Below are positions 63,705-64,000 of a DNA stretch of 64,000 bases, piece by piece (within the stretch, counting starts at the first letter, position 1; each line of letters starts with the position of its first letter). This DNA comes from G020351775 sp039588335 (GTDB lineage: Bacteria > Gemmatimonadota > Gemmatimonadetes > Gemmatimonadales > GWC2-71-9). The stretch spans positions 4,922-68,921 of the forward strand of contig JBDGZZ010000022.1 in the NCBI GenBank assembly GCA_039588335.1, read 5' to 3'. The notes beneath the pieces are model-generated. The model did no database searches. It was not told the origin of the DNA and saw only the letters and a program-made list of their open reading frames with translations. The position numbers were made by a program, and so were the translations under genes.

Positions 63705-64000
63705 ATGCTGTGCCTGAGAATTCTTGATTCGCCAAGCTCCAGACCAATAGCCCTGGCCGGCCTCTTGGTCATGCCGTTTTCGGTACCTGCCGTTGGGCAA
63801 TCGGTCTATAACGGGCCGCGTGTCGACAGCATTTTTGCTGCGTACGACAATGTGGGAAGTCCGGGTTGTGCGGTAGGTGTGATCCGCCATGGAGATTTCG
63901 TTCTAGAACGCGGATACGGGATGGCGAACCTGGAGTACGACATCGTACTGACTCCTTCCAGCGTGTTCCGGATCGGCTCGACTTCCAAGCAGTTCACGGC
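63705..64000 (+). CDS. N-terminal part of an exported serine hydrolase (beta-lactamase family), cut by the window end
   Basis: The frame opens at the ATG at 63705, with AGGAG at 63694-63698 six bases upstream, and runs off the window. The 98 visible residues include a signal peptide (PIALAGLLVMPFSVPAVG) and the family N-terminus: SPGCAVGVIRHGDFVLERGYGMANLE, then FRIGSTSKQFT, where the S-x-x-K nucleophile motif is complete. It resembles the hydrolase at 52.7 kb but is a separate gene. Confidence 0.85.
   Translation, partial: MLCLRILDSPSSRPIALAGLLVMPFSVPAVGQSVYNGPRVDSIFAAYDNVGSPGCAVGVIRHGDFVLERGYGMANLEYDIVLTPSSVFRIGSTSKQFT

Overview
The window reads as ordinary bacterial chromosome from a moderately GC-rich, probably marine or host-associated heterotroph. 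The protein set points to a Gemmatimonadota-like lineage: several very large exported M14 metallocarboxypeptidases, a BNR/sortilin-type Asp-box protein, exported amidohydrolase, penicillin-acylase-like and serine-hydrolase proteins, a Tat-exported class V PLP enzyme, and stacks of ferredoxin-dependent oxidoreductases. This placement is inferred from remembered protein style; no rRNA or other phylogenetic marker is present. I saw no tRNA, rRNA, CRISPR array, transposase or phage gene.

Layout. 1-4.0 kb: the tail of a radical-SAM-like protein, a perfect hairpin, then a molybdopterin oxidoreductase fused in frame to a complete NifS/IscS cysteine desulfurase. 4.0-8.7 kb: EamA transporter, di-heme cytochrome c, glucokinase, trehalose-6-phosphate synthase and a small conserved protein. 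8.9-17.4 kb: two M14 peptidases, dodecin, and a BNR-repeat protein flanked by related C/G-rich repeats. 17.4-20.2 kb: a front-end-type fatty acid desaturase downstream of a B12-binding radical SAM gene that appears broken by a frameshifting deletion. 20.2-26.9 kb: GH15 glucoamylase-like gene, then an opposite-strand operon pgi-gnd-zwf-pgl for the oxidative pentose phosphate pathway. 27.0-30.8 kb: ferritin, CBS protein, Tat-exported class V aminotransferase-like protein, exported amidohydrolase.

31.0-46.2 kb is the centrepiece: a tightly coupled 12-gene run on the plus strand, korA-korB-unknown-rnfB-giant pyruvate:ferredoxin oxidoreductase-rnfC-rnfD-rnfG-rnfE-rnfA-small Cys protein-apbE. Most junctions overlap by 1-11 bases, and it ends in a strong intrinsic terminator. 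It places two 2-oxoacid:ferredoxin oxidoreductases, the ion-translocating Rnf complex, its flavin transferase and two uncharacterised proteins in one transcription unit. The inferred role is oxidation of 2-oxoacids to reduced ferredoxin, with the electrons passed to NAD by Rnf and ion translocation. A second, more canonical korA-korB pair lies just beyond (47.2-50.0 kb, minus strand), after an AmrB/MEMO gene.

50.2-64 kb: a von Willebrand A lipoprotein with a polytopic membrane partner, a serine hydrolase, a LIC_10091-like lipoprotein, a Cys/Met gamma-lyase-family enzyme divergent from threonine synthase, a nitrilase-family hydrolase, a third large M14 peptidase, a penicillin-acylase-family lipoprotein and the beginning of another serine hydrolase cut by the window end.
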